From an uncultured Microbacteriaceae bacterium (lineage in GTDB: Bacteria; Actinomycetota; Actinomycetes; Actinomycetales; Microbacteriaceae), in NCBI GenBank assembly GCA_946481135.1, contig CAMLMQ010000099.1, positions 1 through 10,125 on the forward strand: DNA of 10,125 nucleotides, given 5' to 3'. Both the position numbers and the translations under genes were made by a program. A model generated the notes under the pieces. That model was not told the DNA's origin and did not search any database. It was given only the letters and a program-made list of their open reading frames with translations. This document shows, in pieces, positions 1-6,982 of the stretch (its first letter is position 1; each line of letters opens with the position of its first letter).

Positions 1-728
1 GCGGGCTGCACCTTGCCGGTCGAGGTCTTGATGAAGTCGCCGCCCGCGAGGATCGCGAGCCACGAGGCGCGGCGCACGTTGTCGTAGGTGTTCAGTTCGC
101 CCGTCTCGAGGATGACCTTGAGACTCGCGTAGGTGCCGTCGGCCCGGCGGCACGCCTCCTTCACGGCGACGATCTCCTCGAAGACCTTGCCGTAGTTGCC
201 GGCGAGGAACGCCCCGCGGTCGATCACCATGTCGATCTCGTCGGCGCCGGCCGCGACGGCATCCTCGGTGTCGGCGAGCTTCACCCGCAGCGACGCGCGC
301 CCGCTCGGGAACGCGGTCGACACGGCGGCGACCGAGATGAGTCCGTCGTCGGGGTCGCCGTGCAGGGCGCCGAGCGCCTCGACGGCGGTGCCGACCATGT
401 CGTTGTAGACGCACACGGCGGCGACGCGCGGGGTCGACGGGTCGGTCGCGTCGGGGGTGATCGCCTTCGCGACGAGCGAGCGCACCTTGCCGGGGGTGTC
501 GTCGCCGGCGAGCGTCGTGAGGTCGATGAGGCGGATCACCTGGTCGAGCGCCCGCGCCTTCGAGGTGGTCTTGATCGACCGGGTTCCGAGGCCGGCGGCG
601 CGACCCTCGAGGCCGACCGCGTCGACGCCCGAGAGGCCTTCGAGGTGCAGGCGGAGACTCTTCTCGGTGAGGTCACCGCCGAGCAGCTTCACCGCCCGTT
701 CGGCCGGGGCCAGCGACGTCGCATCCAT
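1..728 (-). CDS. deoC: Deoxyribose-phosphate aldolase, 3' end outside window
   Basis: Class I aldolase that cleaves 2-deoxyribose-5-phosphate to glyceraldehyde-3-phosphate and acetaldehyde in cytosolic deoxynucleoside catabolism. Translation from ATG at 728 gives 242 residues before the edge. Visible motifs are VCVYND (the beta-strand holding the conserved Cys), a GADEID segment whose last Asp matches the proton-relay Asp102 of the E. coli enzyme, and a FIKTSTGK motif whose first Lys, about residue 234, is the Schiff-base lysine (E. coli Lys167). The second active-site lysine (VGFKPAGG region in E. coli) lies beyond the edge. The catalytic lysine sits about 65 residues later than in E. coli, so this is the long form seen in actinobacteria and eukaryotes. 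The ATG has no SD sequence, but TAGACT lies 7 nt upstream, which suggests a leaderless mRNA. The gene diverges from the ROK kinase gene across 23 bp. Family assignment is secure. Confidence 0.95.
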   Translation of the reverse strand, partial: MDATSLAPAERAVKLLGGDLTEKSLRLHLEGLSGVDAVGLEGRAAGLGTRSIKTTSKARALDQVIRLIDLTTLAGDDTPGKVRSLVAKAITPDATDPSTPRVAAVCVYNDMVGTAVEALGALHGDPDDGLISVAAVSTAFPSGRASLRVKLADTEDAVAAGADEIDMVIDRGAFLAGNYGKVFEEIVAVKEACRRADGTYASLKVILETGELNTYDNVRRASWLAILAGGDFIKTSTGKVQP

Positions 729-751
729 CCGAGCGAGTCTACGCTGGGGGC
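729..751. promoter_or_regulatory. Divergent leaderless promoters for deoC and ROK kinase (predicted)
   Basis: Only 23 bp separate the two divergent start codons. On the minus strand TAGACT (736-741) lies 7 nt before the deoC ATG. On the plus strand TACGCT (740-745) lies 6 nt before the ROK GTG. Both fit the TAnnnT form of an actinobacterial -10 box at leaderless spacing, and they share the TA at 740-741. Neither gene has an SD at usable spacing, and the G run at 746-750 is too close to the GTG. No convincing -35 box is visible for either, and any -35 would fall inside the opposite coding sequence. This is a prediction from sequence only. Confidence 0.4.
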
Positions 752-1663
752 GTGAATCAGCACCTTGATACTGCCCAGGCGCCGGTGCTCGCAGTCGACT
801 TCGGGGGAACCAAGGTGGAGGCGGCGCTCGTCGCCGACGGGGCGCTCGTCCCCGGAACCCGCAGCCGACGCCCCACGGGCCCCACCGCGACGGCGGGCGA
901 ACTCGACGACGCCGTGCGCGCGGTCGTCGCGGAGGCGCTCGGCGGTCGCACGGTGACGGCGGTCGGCATCGGGTCGGCCGGTCCCGTCGACTCGGTGCGC
1001 GGGCTCGCGTCGCCGCTCAACGTGCCCGCCTGGCGCGACCACCCGCTGCGCGACCTCGTCGCCGCCGCCGTGCCGGGCGCCGACGTCGTGCTCGCGATCG
1101 ACGGGCTCGCGATCACCCTCGCCGAGGCACGTCACGGCGCCGGTCGAGGCTCCCGGAACGTGCTCGGGATGGTCGTCTCGACCGGTGTCGGCGGCGGGCT
1201 CGTGCTCGACGGCCGGGGCATCGCCGGCGCGAGCGGCAACGCCGGCCACATCGGGCACGTGCAGGTCGCCGGGTTCGATGACGCGTGCCCGTGCGGACGA
1301 CGCGGGTGCCTCGAAGCGATCGCGTCGGGCCCGAGCTCGGTGCGGTGGGCGCGCAGCCAGGGATGGGGTGGGGCGACCGGCGAGGAGCTCGCGGCGGCGG
1401 CATCCACCGAGCCGGTCGCGCGTGCCGCGATCGAGCGCTCGGCCCGCGCCGTCGGACTCGCCGTGGCCTCCGCGAGCGCCCTCGTCGACCTCGAGGTCGT
1501 CGCGATCGGCGGCGGCTTCTCGCACGCCGCCCCCGACTACCTCGACCTCGTGCGCGCGGCCGCCGACGAGGGCTTCGACTTCGTGCGGGCGACGCGCATC
1601 CTGCCCGCCGGCCTCGGCGGCGAGGCCCCGCTCATCGGCGCCGCCGCCCTCGTCTCGCCCTGA
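752..1663 (+). CDS. ROK-family sugar kinase (glucokinase/ManNAc-kinase-like)
   Basis: A 303-residue cytosolic kinase, full length for the family, that should phosphorylate a hexose or N-acetylhexosamine with ATP. It has no N-terminal helix-turn-helix, so it is not a ROK repressor. The N-terminal phosphate-binding loop is DFGGTK (residues 16-21), followed by a second glycine-rich ATP segment STGVGGG (143-149). The zinc site is GHIGH (165-169) plus CPCGRRGC (179-186), and IGGG near 252 closes the C-terminal ATPase domain. The catalytic Asp is probably D117. The usual Asn before it is Ile here, and the usual Glu of the ExGH sugar-binding motif is His (H166). As I remember it, E. coli NanK (N-acetylmannosamine kinase) also has AGHIGH, so an N-acetyl sugar is possible, but the substrate is not proven. 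The GTG start is next to a TACGCT -10-like box. There is no sugar transporter or nan gene nearby. A convergent MFS gene follows after a shared palindrome. Confidence 0.88.
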   Translation: MNQHLDTAQAPVLAVDFGGTKVEAALVADGALVPGTRSRRPTGPTATAGELDDAVRAVVAEALGGRTVTAVGIGSAGPVDSVRGLASPLNVPAWRDHPLRDLVAAAVPGADVVLAIDGLAITLAEARHGAGRGSRNVLGMVVSTGVGGGLVLDGRGIAGASGNAGHIGHVQVAGFDDACPCGRRGCLEAIASGPSSVRWARSQGWGGATGEELAAAASTEPVARAAIERSARAVGLAVASASALVDLEVVAIGGGFSHAAPDYLDLVRAAADEGFDFVRATRILPAGLGGEAPLIGAAALVSP

Positions 1664-1668
1664 CCGGT

Positions 1669-1731
1669 TCGCGAGGGGTCGCGTTTCGGGCTTCTGACGG
1701 CCGCGGATGACCCAAACGCGACCCCTCGCGA
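1669..1731. terminator. Long stem-loop between convergent genes, likely bidirectional terminator
   Basis: TCGCGAGGGGTCGCGTTT (1669-1686) is perfectly inverted at 1714-1731, giving an 18-bp stem. Three more G-C pairs (1688-1690 with 1711-1713) can form if C1687 bulges out. The remaining loop (1691-1710) contains the palindrome CCGCGG. The element fills almost all of the 74-nt gap between the ends of the ROK kinase gene and the MFS gene, which converge, so it could stop transcription from both sides. There is no T tract on either side, so it may instead be an intergenic repeat element. Confidence 0.65.
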
Positions 1732-1737
1732 GACTCG

Positions 1738-2988
1738 TCAGAGCTCGTCGTCGACGTAGCGTTCGCGGCGCAGCACGAGGATGGCGGGGATCGTGAGGCC
1801 CGCCGACGCGATGAGTACGACGAACGGCACCGTCCAGCTGCCGGTGAGGTCGTGCACGACCCCGAGCAGCAGTGAGAAGACGCCCGCCGTGAGGTAGGCG
1901 AGCCCCTGGGCGAACGCGCTCACCGACACCGTCACGCGGTGGTCGCGCGTGCGGGTGTTGACGAGCAGCAGCGACATCGGGAAGACGATCGACACCGACC
2001 CGATGAGGAACGCCCAGAGGTAGGGCGCGGCGGCGGGCGCGAGCAGCATCCCGCCCCAGCCGACCACGGCGCACGCCCCCGCGACGGCGATCATCGGCAC
2101 CGTCGTGCCCCGTCGCGACGCGAGCAGCGGCACGAACAGCGCCTGCGGGATGCCGAGCACGAGCGCGATGCCGAGGGCCGCTCCGCCCGCCTCGCGCGAG
2201 ATGCCTCCGGATGCCGTGAGCATCGACGGCAGGAACGCCATCGCGACGTAGATGGTGATCGAGCTGAGCACGAGGATGCCGGTGATCGCCCACGCGGTCG
2301 GCGACGCGGCGATGAGGCGGGGGCGGGCGACCGCGGCGGTCACGGGGCCCGGTTCCCGGATGCCGGCGACCTCGTCGACCTCGGGCGGGGTGAGCTCGAC
2401 CGGCCCGGGCGCGGCACGGCGGGTGAGCACCGTCGCGATCCACGGCAGCACCGCGAGCGCCGGCAGCACGGCCCAGATGCCGACCGCGAAGCGCCACCCG
2501 GTGGCGTCGGCGAGCTGCACGCCGACGAACGCCGGCGTCGAGGCCGAGATGCTCATGAGCACGAGATAGATCCCCGTGAGCAGCCCGATGCGGCGCGGGG
2601 CGTAGCGGCGCACGAGCGGCGGCAGCAGCACGTTGGCCGCCCCGATGCCGACCATGACGGCGAACGTCGTGACGGTGAGCAGGATGGGCTCCGACGACGC
2701 CGCGCGCACGAGCTGGCCGAGCCCGATGAGGGCGACCGCGGCGATGAGCGAGCCCTCCAGCCCGATGCGGCGTGTGGCGGGCGGCACGAGCAGTCCGGCG
2801 AGCGCGAACCCGAACGGCGGCGCCGCGCCGAGCACCGAGAGCACGACGACGTCGAGACCGAGGTCGTCGGCGAGCACCGGGAAGACCGGCCCGATCACTC
2901 CCGCCGCGGAGCGCATCGACAGGGCGACGAGCACGATGCCGAGCACCGCGAGCAACGTGCCGCGCTCGCGCGCCAGCGCCGCCGTCAC
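1738..2988 (-). CDS. CynX/NimT-type major facilitator transporter
   Basis: A 416-residue integral membrane protein of the major facilitator superfamily with about 12 hydrophobic segments in two halves. A hydrophilic proline-rich cytoplasmic loop (about residues 189-228) lies between them. The N-terminal segment ALSMRSAAGVIGP (22-34) and the motif GAANVLLPPLVRR (116-128) match the cyanate/2-nitroimidazole porter branch (CynX/NimT), whose members move small anions or drug-like molecules. The substrate here is unknown, and no cyanase gene is in view. I chose the GTG at 2988, 13 nt after the dgt stop, because the sequence becomes membrane-protein-like from there. The open frame continues upstream to 3129 but only as low-complexity Arg/Ser/Thr/Pro sequence inside dgt. 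There is no clear SD, so expression probably depends on the upstream dusB-dgt transcript. Confidence 0.85.
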   Translation of the reverse strand: MTAALARERGTLLAVLGIVLVALSMRSAAGVIGPVFPVLADDLGLDVVVLSVLGAAPPFGFALAGLLVPPATRRIGLEGSLIAAVALIGLGQLVRAASSEPILLTVTTFAVMVGIGAANVLLPPLVRRYAPRRIGLLTGIYLVLMSISASTPAFVGVQLADATGWRFAVGIWAVLPALAVLPWIATVLTRRAAPGPVELTPPEVDEVAGIREPGPVTAAVARPRLIAASPTAWAITGILVLSSITIYVAMAFLPSMLTASGGISREAGGAALGIALVLGIPQALFVPLLASRRGTTVPMIAVAGACAVVGWGGMLLAPAAAPYLWAFLIGSVSIVFPMSLLLVNTRTRDHRVTVSVSAFAQGLAYLTAGVFSLLLGVVHDLTGSWTVPFVVLIASAGLTIPAILVLRRERYVDDEL

Positions 2989-3001
2989 TCGGCCGCGCCC
3001 G

Positions 3002-4255
3002 TCACCCGACGAGCCGCTCGTGCCAGGCGTTCGCCGAGACGTCGGTGAGCGACGCGACCTGGTCGACCACGACGCGTTTGCGCGCGGCGTCGTCGGGGGC
3101 GTGCGCCCAGTCGTCGGCGAACCCAACATCCAGCTGGGACGGGTCGGCGAGCAGGCGGTCGGCGAGTTCGGTGAGCACGCCGCGCTGACGCTCGTAGTAG
3201 GGCTGACGCGAGTTCGTCGACATGACGTTCGCGGCGACGATTCCCTTGAGCACCGCGATCTCGGCCCCCGTCTCCTCCGGCACGACGACGTGGGCGCCGA
3301 ACCGCGCGAGGGTCGCCTGCGGGTAGGCGGCCCGGGTCGCCCGTTCGGCGTGACCGGCGAAGCGTCCGATGAGCGAGCTCGTGAGGTTCTTGAGGCGCGC
3401 GAGGTCGCGGCGGCTGCCGTCCCACGAGTCGATCCAGTATTCGAGCGAGTCGAGCCGGTCGAAGGCGGCGATCAGGATGTCGTGGTCGAACTCGCCCCCG
3501 ATCCAGCGGAACATCGCGTCGACGAGCTCGTCGTGGTCGACCCGGGACCCGAGCGCCCGCACGTCGAGGAAGCCGTTGACGATCGCATCCTCGAAGTCGT
3601 GCACCGAGTAGGCGATGTCGTCGGAGAGGTCCATGACCTGCGCCTCGATGCAGCGCACGCGCTCGGGCGCACCCGCCCGCAGCCACTCGAAGACGGCCGT
3701 GTCGTCGTCGTAGAAGCCGTACTTGCTGCGGCCCGACGGGTCGGGGATCCCCTGCGCCGCCGGCCACGGGTACTTGCACGACGCGTCGAGGGAGGCGCGG
3801 GTGAGGTTCAGCCCGTACGAGCGGGTGGCGTCGAACACCTTCGGCTCGAGCCGCGTGACGAGCCGGAGGGTCTGCGCGTTGCCCTCGAAGCCGCCGATGT
3901 CACGCGCCCACTCGGCGAGCGCCCGTTCGCCGTTGTGCCCGAACGGCGGATGCCCGAGGTCGTGGGCGAGGCACGCCGTGTCGACGACGTCGGGGTCGAG
4001 CCCGAGGCGCTGGGCGAGCTCGCGCCCCACCTGCGCGACCTCGAGCGAGTGGGTGAGGCGGTTGCGGGCGAAGTCGAGTCCCGCGGTCGGGCTCAGCACC
4101 TGCGTCTTCACGGCGAGGCGCCGCCATCCGCTCGAATGCAGGATGCGGGCGCGGTCGCGCGCGAAGTCGCTGCGCCGCCCGGAGTGATGCTCGGGCAGCC
4201 AGCGCTCGGCGTCGGCCTCCGAGTACCCCGGCGTCAGGCCCGGGGCTTCAGCCAC
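3002..4255 (-). CDS. dgt: dGTPase-like deoxynucleoside triphosphate triphosphohydrolase (HD domain)
   Basis: A 417-residue cytosolic HD-superfamily enzyme expected to hydrolyse dNTPs to deoxynucleoside plus tripolyphosphate, which controls dNTP pools. The metal-binding H...HD...D signature is complete: H69 (RLTHSLEVAQ), H98-D99 (ACLAHDLGHPPFGHNGE) and the Asp pair in DLSDDIAYS (about 212-213). Length is close to that of other actinobacterial Dgt-like proteins. The GTG start at 4255 lies inside the end of dusB and overlaps it by 8 nt, with no SD, so translation is probably coupled to dusB. The open frame runs upstream to 4888, but that part only shadows dusB and is excluded. The MFS gene follows 13 nt downstream. 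In many actinobacteria dgt is followed by dnaG, but no primase gene is here. Substrate preference among dNTPs cannot be read from the sequence. Confidence 0.93.
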   Translation of the reverse strand: MAEAPGLTPGYSEADAERWLPEHHSGRRSDFARDRARILHSSGWRRLAVKTQVLSPTAGLDFARNRLTHSLEVAQVGRELAQRLGLDPDVVDTACLAHDLGHPPFGHNGERALAEWARDIGGFEGNAQTLRLVTRLEPKVFDATRSYGLNLTRASLDASCKYPWPAAQGIPDPSGRSKYGFYDDDTAVFEWLRAGAPERVRCIEAQVMDLSDDIAYSVHDFEDAIVNGFLDVRALGSRVDHDELVDAMFRWIGGEFDHDILIAAFDRLDSLEYWIDSWDGSRRDLARLKNLTSSLIGRFAGHAERATRAAYPQATLARFGAHVVVPEETGAEIAVLKGIVAANVMSTNSRQPYYERQRGVLTELADRLLADPSQLDVGFADDWAHAPDDAARKRVVVDQVASLTDVSANAWHERLVG

Positions 4256-5399
4256 CGGAGTGGTGCGCTTCGGCGTCGGCGACCTCGGCGCGCATCCCGG
4301 CCGGCGTCTCGCGGGAGTCGAGCCACCGCTCCGGCAGGCTCGGGACCTTCGGGGTGCCGGCCCGGCCGCGCTGCCCCTCGGCGTCGGCGCCCGGGTAGGG
4401 CTGGTCGGCGTCGAGCCCGGCGAGGAGGTCGTCGATCTCCTGCAGGCTCGACGACATCGCGAGCGCGGCGCGCGTCTCACCGCCGACCGCGTAGCCCTTG
4501 AAGTACCAGGCGACGTGCTTGCGGATGTCGCGGCAGGCCCGGTTCTCGTCCTCGAAGAACTCGACGAGCAGCTCCGCGTGCCGACGGTACGCCGCCGCCA
4601 CCTCCCCGAGGGTCGGCTCGGCCTTGAGCACGCCACCCGAGAACGCCGCCGCGAGGTCGCCGAACAGCCACGGCTTGCCGAGGCACCCGCGTCCGACGAC
4701 GACGCCGTCGCAGCCGGTCTCGTCGACCATGCGCAGGGCGTCCTCCGCCGACCAGATGTCGCCGTTGCCGAGCACGGGCACGTCGGTGACGGCCTCCTTG
4801 AGCTTCGAGATCGCCGACCAGTCGGCGGTGCCAGAGTAGAACTCGCTCGCCGTGCGGGCGTGCAGGGCGATGCTGCCGACCCCGGCACCCTCGGCGATGC
4901 GGCCCGCCTCGAGGTAGGTGAGGTGGTCGGGGTCGATGCCCTTGCGCATCTTCACGGTGAGCGGCACGTCGCCCGCGGCCTTCACGGCGCCCTCGACGAT
5001 CTCGCGGAACAGGTCGAGCTTCCACGGCAGCGCCGCTCCCCCGCCCTTGCGGGTGACCTTCGGCACGGGGCATCCGAAGTTGAGGTCGACGTGGTCGGCG
5101 CGGTCCTCGGCGACGAGCATCGTCACCGCCTCGCGCACCGTCTTCGGGTCGACGCCGTAGAGCTGGATGCTGCGCGGCGTCTCCGACGGGTGGTGGCGGA
5201 TGAGGCGCATCGACTCGGGCGTGCGCTCGACGAGCGCGCGCGAGGTGATCATCTCCGACACGTAGAGACCGGCGCCGTACTCGCGGCACAGCCGGCGGAA
5301 CGCCGTGTTCGTGATGCCCGCCATGGGCGCGAGCACGACCGGCACGGTCAGCTCGAGCGGCCCGATGCGCAGCGGGCGCGCGGCGACGGAGGTGGACAC
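4248..5399 (-). CDS. dusB: tRNA-dihydrouridine synthase (DusB-like)
   Basis: A 383-residue flavoenzyme that reduces uridine to 5,6-dihydrouridine in the tRNA D-loop using FMN and NADPH. The N-terminal TIM-barrel segment VVLAPMAGITNTAFR (residues 21-35) is the Dus family signature. LNFGCPVPKV carries the catalytic Cys (C110), followed by the RKGGGAAL loop. The barrel continues with TVKMRKG, IALHARTASEFYSG and VLGNGDIWS, and the FMN-phosphate site VVVGRGCLGKPW. A helical tRNA-binding domain follows (RRHAELLVEFF, IRKHVAWYFKG), then a polar tail of about 60 residues. The start is GTG at 5399. GAGGA is directly adjacent to it, too close for an ordinary SD, and AACAAT lies 6 nt upstream, so a leaderless start is possible. 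It is the first gene of the dusB-dgt-MFS operon and overlaps dgt by 8 nt. Confidence 0.95.
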   Translation of the reverse strand: MSTSVAARPLRIGPLELTVPVVLAPMAGITNTAFRRLCREYGAGLYVSEMITSRALVERTPESMRLIRHHPSETPRSIQLYGVDPKTVREAVTMLVAEDRADHVDLNFGCPVPKVTRKGGGAALPWKLDLFREIVEGAVKAAGDVPLTVKMRKGIDPDHLTYLEAGRIAEGAGVGSIALHARTASEFYSGTADWSAISKLKEAVTDVPVLGNGDIWSAEDALRMVDETGCDGVVVGRGCLGKPWLFGDLAAAFSGGVLKAEPTLGEVAAAYRRHAELLVEFFEDENRACRDIRKHVAWYFKGYAVGGETRAALAMSSSLQEIDDLLAGLDADQPYPGADAEGQRGRAGTPKVPSLPERWLDSRETPAGMRAEVADAEAHHSGG

Positions 5400-5440
5400 T
5401 CCTCGATTGTTCCAGAGGTCGCGGTGCGCCGCCGTGTCGT

Positions 5441-5510
5441 CCGCAACTCTCGGCGGGCGGGGTCATCGTCGACGTGTCGTCGACGAACCCCCTCCCCACC
5501 GAGAGTTCGG
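5441..5510. repeat. Long imperfect palindrome between divergent dusB and ybaK
   Basis: The outer arms AACTCTCGG (5445-5453) and CCGAGAGTT (5499-5507) are perfectly inverted. Inside them GGG pairs with CCC across small internal loops, then GGGGT (5459-5463) pairs with ACCCC (5487-5491). The apex is a perfect 9-bp stem, TCGTCGACG (5466-5474) against CGTCGACGA (5478-5486), with loop TGT. CCG (5441-5443) and CGG (5508-5510) may extend the base. The whole could form a hairpin or cruciform of close to 30 bp. The flanking genes point away from it, so it is not the terminator of either. It could be an operator, a transcriptional insulator or an intergenic repeat copy. Confidence 0.75.
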
Positions 5511-5533
5511 AACCGGCCTGGCAGGATCGACCC

Positions 5534-6004
5534 ATGGCCACAGGCAGAGAGCGGGTCGCGGCGGATGCCGAGGCGCGCGGCATCGAGGTCGAATTCGTCG
5601 AACGGATGCGGGCGTCGAGCCTCGAGGAGGCGGCCGGCATCCTCGGCATCACCCCGGCCGACATCGTGAAGTCGCTCGTCGTGCGCAGGCACGACGGCAC
5701 GTACCTGTTCGCGCTCGTGCCGGGCGACCGGCAGATCTCGTGGCCGAAGCTGCGCGCCCTCGTCGGCGTCAACAAGCTGCGGCTGCCGGAGGCCGAGCTC
5801 GCCCTCGAGGCGACGGGCTACGAGCGCGGCACGATCACCCCGCTCGGCTCGACCACCGCGTGGCCGGTGTACGCCGACGAGCGCATCGTCGGGCGCCGTG
5901 TCTCGATGGGCGCGGGTGAGCACGGCTACTCGCTGTTCGTCGAGGCCGACGACCTCCTGCGGGGACTCGACGCGACGGTCGCCGACCTCAGCGATCCGGC
6001 GTAG
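5534..6004 (+). CDS. ybaK: YbaK/EbsC-family aminoacyl-tRNA deacylase
   Basis: A 156-residue single-domain editing protein expected to hydrolyse mischarged tRNA in trans (Cys-tRNAPro in the best-known YbaK). It keeps the family lysine (K46 in ADIVKSLVV, the position equivalent to catalytic Lys46 of Haemophilus YbaK), the LVPGDRQISWPKLRALVG segment (61-78) and the glycine-rich GTITPLGS loop (99-106) lining the pocket. Length is normal for the family. I chose ATG at 5534 because AGGA (5523-5526) sits 7 nt before it. An upstream in-frame GTG at 5474 lies inside the palindrome and would add 20 residues not typical of the family. Transcribed alone, it diverges from dusB. Its 3' end converges on, and probably overlaps, the nitroreductase-hemerythrin gene. 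The exact mischarged substrate (Cys, Ala or other) is not determined. Confidence 0.92.
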   Translation: MATGRERVAADAEARGIEVEFVERMRASSLEEAAGILGITPADIVKSLVVRRHDGTYLFALVPGDRQISWPKLRALVGVNKLRLPEAELALEATGYERGTITPLGSTTAWPVYADERIVGRRVSMGAGEHGYSLFVEADDLLRGLDATVADLSDPA

Positions 6005-6982
6005 GTCTCGAGTCGAGCCGCGGGAGGCGGACGCGGGGGGGCCGAGAACGCGCGTGGGGTCGGCGTCGACCGCGAGCGTCTCGAGCACCCCGAGGAGCTG
6101 CCGCTCCTCGTAGCGGAAGTGGCTCTCCATGATCGCGGCGATCCCCTCGAGATGCTGGGCGAGCTCCGCGGGCGCCGCCGATGCGGTGACGGACGACAGC
6201 AATCCGGTGACGAGGTGGGCGATCATCGAGTGATCCTGCTGCAGATACCGCAACGTATCCCGCAGTTCCGGATGCGCGGCGGCGATCGCGGGGAACAGCT
6301 CGCGATCCTCGCCCTCATGGTGTCCCGTCAACGCCGTGCAGAAGCCATGGCAGTACAGCAGCAGCTCCCGGTCCGCCGATTCGGCCGCGCGACCCGCCGA
6401 GGCCGCTTCCTGTACGACGCGCAGTGCCCGGCGGAGCCGGTCGTGAACGTGCCGCAGCTCGGCCGCCCAGGCGACCACACGGGCGCGCTCCCCCGCTGTC
6501 GGGTCATCGGACGTCGCTCGTAGGGGCTGAAGGACCACCACGGGAATCACCCGCTCGGTTCCGGCCTGATAGTCCCGGAAGTCCGGATCCTGCTCGACGA
6601 CTTGCGCGAAGAGCCGGTCACGCTCGATACCCGTGGGAATGGACGCGAACGCGTCGAAGGACTCCTGCCCGACTTCGACGCGCACCCGGGGATCGGCCCG
6701 GATATTCGCGAGCCAGGCGGGGTGCGTCGACGCGCCCATCGCCGACGCGACCACGGCGGGCATGCCGTCCAGTTCGAAGTAGGCCAACGGTGTCGTGCGG
6801 CGGATGCCGGTTCGCGCACCGGTCGTGGTCAGCAGGGCGAGGGTCACGCCCTCGAACATGCCGCCCACGCGGCCCGCACTCGCGCGGAACTCGTCGATGA
6901 CGCGACGGTTGAACGTCTCGACGGCGGCGCCGTCATCCTGACCTTTCCGGGCCCCTTGCCCGGCCTTTCCGCCCTCAGTCAC
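5988..6982 (-). CDS. DDN-type nitroreductase fused to hemerythrin HHE domain, probable C-terminal frameshift
   Basis: Two domains. Residues about 22-152 match the deazaflavin (F420)-dependent nitroreductase (DDN) family: FNRRVIDEFRA (24-34), LLTTTGARTG (50-59), THPAWLANIRADPRV (86-100) and VIPVVVLQ (145-152). Residues about 165-305 are a hemerythrin-like di-iron or HHE domain with H178, the HHEGE motif (H221...E225), DHSMIAH (H251, H256) and HFRYE (H288...E292). F420 use is inferred from the family. As sequenced, the frame stays open to 5348, running antisense through all of ybaK, which is implausible. One extra G in the G7 run at 6035-6041 would add 15 residues and end the protein at TGA 5988-5990 (331 residues), overlapping the ybaK 3' end by 17 nt. 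I give that corrected end. The GTG start at 6982 follows an in-frame upstream stop and has no SD of its own. It lies inside a short leader ORF. Role: possibly sensing or reducing quinones, nitro compounds or reactive oxygen/nitrogen species. Confidence 0.75.

Noticed and set aside
689..2497. 602-codon minus-strand frame
   Set aside because: It overlaps the ROK kinase gene in antisense and the MFS gene out of frame. Low-complexity Arg/Ala/Gly product.
1939..3048. 369-codon plus-strand frame rich in Arg, Asp, Glu and His
   Set aside because: Antisense shadow of the MFS transporter; composition reflects complementary hydrophobic codons.
2989..3129. 47-residue N-terminal extension of the MFS transporter
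   Set aside because: It lies within dgt, is Ser/Thr/Arg/Pro-rich, and lacks transporter character. GTG 2988 gives a normal N-terminus.
2633..4501. 622-codon open frame on the plus strand
   Set aside because: It is antisense to dgt and the MFS gene, which have clear family motifs. Its product is Arg/Ala/Pro/Glu-rich without domain signatures, as expected for a shadow frame in high-GC DNA.
5466..5486. Tandem CGTCGACG as a possible CRISPR-like or direct repeat
   Set aside because: There are only two copies separated by 3 nt, and they are explained as the two arms of one hairpin. No spacers or cas genes.
5474..5533. 20-residue N-terminal extension of YbaK from GTG 5474
   Set aside because: The GTG sits in the palindrome apex, the extension is unlike the family N-terminus, and ATG 5534 has an AGGA at 7-nt spacing.
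4260..5669. 469-codon plus-strand frame
   Set aside because: Antisense to dusB, crosses the intergenic palindrome and enters ybaK out of frame. No motifs.
5348..5987. C-terminal continuation of the nitroreductase-hemerythrin frame
   Set aside because: It is antisense to ybaK and the start of dusB, with Arg/Val/Asp-rich shadow composition. Better explained by a frameshift at the G7 run.
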